Origin: Syntrophomonadaceae bacterium
GTDB taxonomy: Bacteria > Bacillota > Syntrophomonadia > Syntrophomonadales > Syntrophomonadaceae
Assembly: GCA_031265005.1 (NCBI GenBank)
Contig: JAISDD010000059.1
Location: 1-10,184, forward strand
Length of the DNA stretch: 10,184 nt
Direction: 5' to 3'
Each line of letters begins with the position of its first letter. The stretch's first letter is position 1. The notes beneath the pieces were generated by a model. The model had not been told where the DNA came from. It saw nothing but the letters and a program-made list of their open reading frames with translations, and made no database searches. Position numbers and translations under genes: made by a program. Positions 6,898-10,184 of the stretch are shown piece after piece.

Positions 6898-7663
6898 CAT
6901 TAAAAACAGTTTTGCAAACGGCAAGGCTTTTATAGGTTTTTTAACCGGGGGTGATCCCAGCCTGGAAAAAAGCGAAGAATTCATTTTGGAGATGGTGCGG
7001 GGAGGCGCGGATTTGATAGAAATAGGTGTGCCTTTTTCAGACCCGATTGCCGAAGGGCCGGTAATACAAGCCGCGAATATCCGCGCTTTAGCTGCGGGGG
7101 CAACTATTGACAGGCTTTTTCAGCTTGTGCGGAGAATGCGCGGGCAAACGGCAGTGCCTATGGTATTTTTAACTTATCTTAATCCAGTATATCGCTATGG
7201 ATATGAAAAATTTTTTGAAACTTGCCGGCTGGTAGGGGTTGACGGGGTTATTATTCCCGACTTGCCGTATGAGGAGCAGATAGAAGTACGCCCAACAGCC
7301 TCGGTCAATGAAATAGATCTGATATCGTTGGTGGCGCCTACTTCGGAAAACAGAATCAAAGAAATTGTCCTTAACGCCTCCGGTTTTTTATATGTGGTTT
7401 CATCGCTGGGGGTTACCGGCGTCCGCAAAGAAATAACCACCGACTTAACTTCTTTGCTCCAAGCGATGAAAGCGGTTTCCGATATACCGACGGCGGTTGG
7501 CTTTGGTATTAGTACCCCAGCGCAAGCGGCCTATATTTCCCGGCTGGCAGACGGAGTAATTATAGGTAGCGCTATCGTAAAGATTATCGAAGAACATGGA
7601 AATAAAGCGGGAAGATACCTTTATGAGTATGTAAAAAGCATGAAAGACGCTCTATTAGCTTAA
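6890..7663 (+). CDS. trpA: Tryptophan synthase alpha chain
   Basis: It cleaves indole-3-glycerol phosphate to indole and glyceraldehyde-3-phosphate and works in an alpha2-beta2 complex with TrpB. The 257-residue TIM barrel starts with GTG at 6890, inside the end of trpB (8-base overlap), behind AGAGGAGTGGAG. The catalytic glutamate is E44 in [12 protein letters not shown] (41-52). The second acid, D60 in the enterobacterial enzyme, is replaced by glutamate (E55 in PIAEGPVIQ). GVTGVR (174-179) is the loop that closes over the active site, and VGFGIS (203-208) and [10 protein letters not shown] (221-230) bind phosphate. It is the last gene of the operon; the following 57 bases show no convincing terminator. 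No tryptophan residue is present. Confidence 0.97.
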   Translation: MSNIKNSFANGKAFIGFLTGGDPSLEKSEEFILEMVRGGADLIEIGVPFSDPIAEGPVIQAANIRALAAGATIDRLFQLVRRMRGQTAVPMVFLTYLNPVYRYGYEKFFETCRLVGVDGVIIPDLPYEEQIEVRPTASVNEIDLISLVAPTSENRIKEIVLNASGFLYVVSSLGVTGVRKEITTDLTSLLQAMKAVSDIPTAVGFGISTPAQAAYISRLADGVIIGSAIVKIIEEHGNKAGRYLYEYVKSMKDALLA

Positions 7664-7720
7664 TAAATACGGGTTAAAACGCCTAGTTTTCGCAAAAGCA
7701 AACGCTCTTTTTAAAAATGA

Positions 7721-8296
7721 TCAGATAATGCCTCTTTCTTTAAGTTGGTGGGCTAAATTATCTTTTTCGCGTTCATCGTCTACATTAAGCAAAACAGCGG
7801 TCATATCAGCCGCCAGCGCAATTCTGTAACTGAATTTGTTAGATGAGCGCTCTCTTTTGCTGTCATTATCGGAAAAAATAAAAACCAACATCAAAGGTTT
7901 TAAAGTGCTTCTATCGCAGATCAAGTAATCTACGTACTGAGTTTTTAGCCTGTTTTGAAGTTCTATGCGATTGGCGGCGTTTTCAGGAATTATACAAAGT
8001 GCAGATAAAGGTATTTTGGGCGTCACTACATAATCACGGTCGGTTAATAAATCACTTAAATGGTGAAACATTGACAGTTCTCTGGGGGTTAACAAATAAT
8101 CCCGTTTTAATATTTTTATATCGTTAATATTGAAAGACAGATCGGAAATGTCTATAACTTGACCGCTGTGATGGCTTTTGTGTTTATGGGGCTGCTCATT
8201 GTAGGACGGCGTGTTAAAAAGTTTCTCCCATATTTTTTTTAAGAGCATCACAATAAGTGTTATTAAAACAATTAAAATTAAAATCGGTCTCAGCAA
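7721..8296 (-). CDS. Membrane-anchored DUF2726-like protein with degenerate active-site motif
   Basis: Function unknown. The 191-residue protein begins with one hydrophobic segment (about 4-19) followed by lysines, an N-terminal signal anchor with the rest most likely in the cytosol. A linker of about 40 residues (30-60, histidine- and serine-rich) leads to a domain resembling DUF2726: YLLTPRELSMFHHL (67-80), DYVVTPKIPLSAL (88-100), then VDYLICDRSTLKPLML (122-137). DUF2726 is related to restriction-endonuclease-like folds and usually has an acidic ELDD stretch after this strand. Here it reads VFIFSDND (138-145), so the expected glutamate is lost (F139) and nuclease activity is doubtful. The start is TTG 8296, supported by AAAGGAGG 7 bases upstream. 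It is transcribed against trpA and away from thrC, and appears to be independent of both. Confidence 0.7.
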   Translation of the reverse strand: MLRPILILIVLITLIVMLLKKIWEKLFNTPSYNEQPHKHKSHHSGQVIDISDLSFNINDIKILKRDYLLTPRELSMFHHLSDLLTDRDYVVTPKIPLSALCIIPENAANRIELQNRLKTQYVDYLICDRSTLKPLMLVFIFSDNDSKRERSSNKFSYRIALAADMTAVLLNVDDEREKDNLAHQLKERGII

Positions 8297-8445
8297 TGCG
8301 CTTCCTCCTTTAACACATGCAGAAATTGAAAATCAAGCTGGTTTGTTATAATAATTGATGATAACATATTATAGTATACATGATATTAGCGCATTATTAT
8401 TATTTTTTGTAAATAATTGCTAAAAGAAATTCGGGAGGGAAACTT
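8297..8445. promoter_or_regulatory. AT-rich divergent promoter region between the DUF2726-like gene and thrC
   Basis: These 149 bases separate two divergent genes that both start with TTG and both have strong Shine-Dalgarno sites. For thrC, possible promoter boxes are TTGTTA (8343-8348) with TATTAT (8367-8372) at 18-base spacing, or TATAAT (8347-8352) with TTGAAA (8326-8331) at a short 15-base spacing. TATAATA (8347-8353) and TATTATA (8367-8373) form a 7-base inverted repeat. No T-box, riboswitch core or terminator is visible, so threonine control at the RNA level is not evident here. The exact start sites cannot be decided from sequence. Confidence 0.4.
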
Positions 8446-10002
8446 TTGTTATATAGGAGCAGCAGGGGACAAGAGGGGGAATTTACAAGCGCCCAGGTCA
8501 TAAAGCAAGGAATAGCAGCTGACGGCGGTTTGTTTGTCCCGGATCATTTTCCGGTATTAACGAAAAATGACTGGTTACGTTTACAGGACATGGATTATAA
8601 AGAAAGAGCATTTTTTATACTGAAGCTTTATTTAGACGACTATCCTGAGCAGGAACTGATAAAATGCGTTGATCTGGCTTATGATTTTCAGCCGGATGAG
8701 TTTCACGGCGCTTCCGAAGGAAGCAAAGAATGCTTTGATCATCCGCAGATAGCGCCTTTGCAGCCCTTGAACAGTTTTTGTCATGTGCAGGAACTATGGC
8801 ATGGACCTACCGGAGCGTTCAAAGATATGGCTTTACAGATTCTCCCGCATTTAATGACCGCCAGCATACGTTTCACCGAAGAAGAAAGCCACATAGTTAT
8901 TCTGACGGCTACTTCCGGTGATACCGGAAAAGCTGCTTTAGCCGGTTTCTGTAATGTACCCGGGACCAGTATATTGGTTTACTATCCTAAAAAAGGCGTT
9001 TCTAAAATACAAGAGTGGCAGATGATAACTCAGCCCGGTAATAATGTTAAAGTGGTGGCGGTAGACGGTAATTTTGACGATACCCAACGAGGAGTTAAGA
9101 ATATTTTTGCGGATAATCGCTTGCTGGCAGGATTAAATAAACAGCAATTTAAACTATCTTCCGCTAATTCTATTAATTGGGGGCGTTTGGCGCCGCAAAT
9201 CGTATATTATATTTCAGCTTATGCCGATTTATTAAATAATAAGGCGCTGAATTGGGGAGATAGCATCAATATAGCGGTTCCGACCGGAAATTTCGGGAAT
9301 ATCCTAGCGGCTTATTATGCTGGGAAAATGGGGCTTCCGGTGAAAAAACTCATTTGCGCGGCCAATTCCAATAATGTACTGACTGATTTTATAGCTACGG
9401 GACAGTATAACCGTAACCGGCCTTTTTATCAAACTATGTCTCCGTCCATGGATATACTGGTTTCTTCCAACCTGGAAAGATTATTATATGAAATAAACGG
9501 GCACGATCATGAACAATTGAAGTTATGGATGCGGAATTTAAATGAAAACGGGGCTTACAGCATTAACGCTGAGTTGAGAAAAGCATTGCAGGAAATATTT
9601 TGGTCTGCTTATTGTAACGAAGAGGAGACGGCGTCTGCCATAAAATATGTCTGGGAGGAATATAATTATTTAATTGACCCTCACACCGCAGTAGGTTTTA
9701 ATGTTTATCAGAAATACCGCCAAGCTACAGGAGATGATAACACAGTCACCTTGTTAATTTCCACGGCCAGTCCTTACAAATTTTCTTATAGTGTGGCCAG
9801 GTCTGTTATGGACCCTGATTCTTATACGTTTGATGACGAGTTTAAATTGGCGGCGCGCCTGGAGAAGATCACCAATAAAAAAATCCCCAGATCCTTGCGG
9901 GATATAGCAAAATATCCAGTCCTTCATAATGAAACATGCGAGCGGGACAATATGGAAGAACCGTTGCGCAGATGGCTGAATTTAACGCCCGATGAAAACT
10001 AA
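8446..10002 (+). CDS. thrC: Threonine synthase
   Basis: It converts O-phosphohomoserine to threonine with pyridoxal phosphate, the last step of threonine synthesis. The 518-residue length fits the longer (yeast/E. coli-like) class of threonine synthases rather than the short one of about 350 residues. Motifs are LYRSSRG (2-8), ADGGLFVP (25-32), the cofactor lysine K126 in HGPTGAFKDMA (119-129), TSGDTGKAA (156-164), the phosphate-binding VPTGNFGNILA (278-288) and DPHTAVG (411-417). The start is TTG 8446, supported by GGGAGG 7 bases upstream and by the family's usual N-terminus. It is not near hom or thrB in this window. Its stop lies 6 bases from the stop of the convergent phosphoglycerate mutase gene. 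Confidence 0.96.
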   Translation: MLYRSSRGQEGEFTSAQVIKQGIAADGGLFVPDHFPVLTKNDWLRLQDMDYKERAFFILKLYLDDYPEQELIKCVDLAYDFQPDEFHGASEGSKECFDHPQIAPLQPLNSFCHVQELWHGPTGAFKDMALQILPHLMTASIRFTEEESHIVILTATSGDTGKAALAGFCNVPGTSILVYYPKKGVSKIQEWQMITQPGNNVKVVAVDGNFDDTQRGVKNIFADNRLLAGLNKQQFKLSSANSINWGRLAPQIVYYISAYADLLNNKALNWGDSINIAVPTGNFGNILAAYYAGKMGLPVKKLICAANSNNVLTDFIATGQYNRNRPFYQTMSPSMDILVSSNLERLLYEINGHDHEQLKLWMRNLNENGAYSINAELRKALQEIFWSAYCNEEETASAIKYVWEEYNYLIDPHTAVGFNVYQKYRQATGDDNTVTLLISTASPYKFSYSVARSVMDPDSYTFDDEFKLAARLEKITNKKIPRSLRDIAKYPVLHNETCERDNMEEPLRRWLNLTPDEN

Positions 10003-10008
10003 TTAACA

Positions 10009-10184
10009 TCAGGGCAGTTTACCGGTAATGAAAAATTCCATTAATTCATGACCAGGATCGATGAACAATCCGTTTTGAGCGCTCATTTCGTCATAGGCGC
10101 TTTGGGGATTGAATGAAATATCAGTATTGTCAAAGATCATGAACGGCACAGGGGCGCTGCTGTGAGTTTTAGTTGCCACCGGGG
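10009..10184 (-). CDS. 2,3-bisphosphoglycerate-independent phosphoglycerate mutase, apgM type (C-terminal end only)
   Basis: Read on the minus strand, the last 58 codons before a TGA at 10009-10011 encode THSSAPVPFMIF followed by SAYDEMSAQNGLFIDPG and a short EFF-ITGKLP tail. The T-H-S-x-x-PVP segment is the C-terminal metal-site histidine region of the alkaline-phosphatase superfamily as found in archaeal-type phosphoglycerate mutases, which interconvert 3- and 2-phosphoglycerate. In many anaerobic Firmicutes this gene sits with homoserine and threonine genes, which fits its place next to thrC. The full protein would be about 400 residues, so most lies beyond the right edge. A related phosphonopyruvate-decarboxylase-like annotation is the main alternative. 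Confidence 0.8.
   Translation of the reverse strand, partial: PVATKTHSSAPVPFMIFDNTDISFNPQSAYDEMSAQNGLFIDPGHELMEFFITGKLP

Noticed and set aside
7664..7720. Possible terminator between trpA and the convergent DUF2726-like gene
   Set aside because: Only a 5-base AT-rich stem (AAAAC/GTTTT) and short T or A runs are found; no stable hairpin followed by a T-tract could be drawn.
10003..10008. Bidirectional terminator between thrC and the convergent mutase gene
   Set aside because: Only 6 bases separate the two stop codons and no hairpin is visible around them.
1..10184. CRISPR array, tRNA gene, attachment-site duplication or toxin-antitoxin pair
   Set aside because: No regularly spaced repeats, cloverleaf or CCA end, paired direct repeats flanking the phage module, or small two-gene cassette were found on either strand.

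Overview
The window looks like a chromosomal piece of an anaerobic, low-to-mid-GC Bacillota (Clostridia- or Negativicutes-like). Reasons: strong GGAGG-type ribosome binding sites, TTG and GTG starts, a tRNA-Trp T-box leader in front of the trp genes, and an archaeal-type phosphoglycerate mutase gene beside thrC. The exact taxon cannot be fixed from the sequence alone.

Left third (about 1-2650, minus strand): a tailed-phage DNA-packaging module in the usual order, small terminase, large terminase, then a portal protein that runs off the left edge. The large terminase and the visible half of the portal look intact. The small terminase has lost its own N-terminus: upstream of about residue 61 its frame runs out of frame through the end of an insertion sequence. 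That remnant (about 2650-2865) carries the first 46 codons of a helix-turn-helix transposase and tandem GGTGACATT repeats. No lysogeny, integrase or replication genes lie between the terminase and the host genes, so the prophage is truncated or rearranged here.

Middle (about 2890-7663, plus strand): a consensus sigma-70 promoter, a complete tRNA-Trp-sensing T-box riboswitch (UGG specifier, UGGC acceptor-binding bulge, antiterminator and terminator), and then a tight operon trpD-trpC-trpF-trpB-trpA. The genes overlap or are separated by at most about 21 bases. They cover every step from anthranilate to tryptophan. The genes for the first step, trpE and trpG, are absent although the leader sits directly in front of trpD.

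Right third: a minus-strand gene for a small membrane-anchored DUF2726-like protein whose nuclease-like motif has degenerated; a divergently transcribed threonine synthase gene (thrC); and, convergent with thrC, the 3' end of a 2,3-bisphosphoglycerate-independent phosphoglycerate mutase gene (apgM type) cut by the right edge. I see no CRISPR array, tRNA, rRNA, or recognisable new defence or toxin system. The most unusual features are the insertion-sequence/terminase junction, the trpEG-less T-box operon and the degenerate DUF2726 protein.
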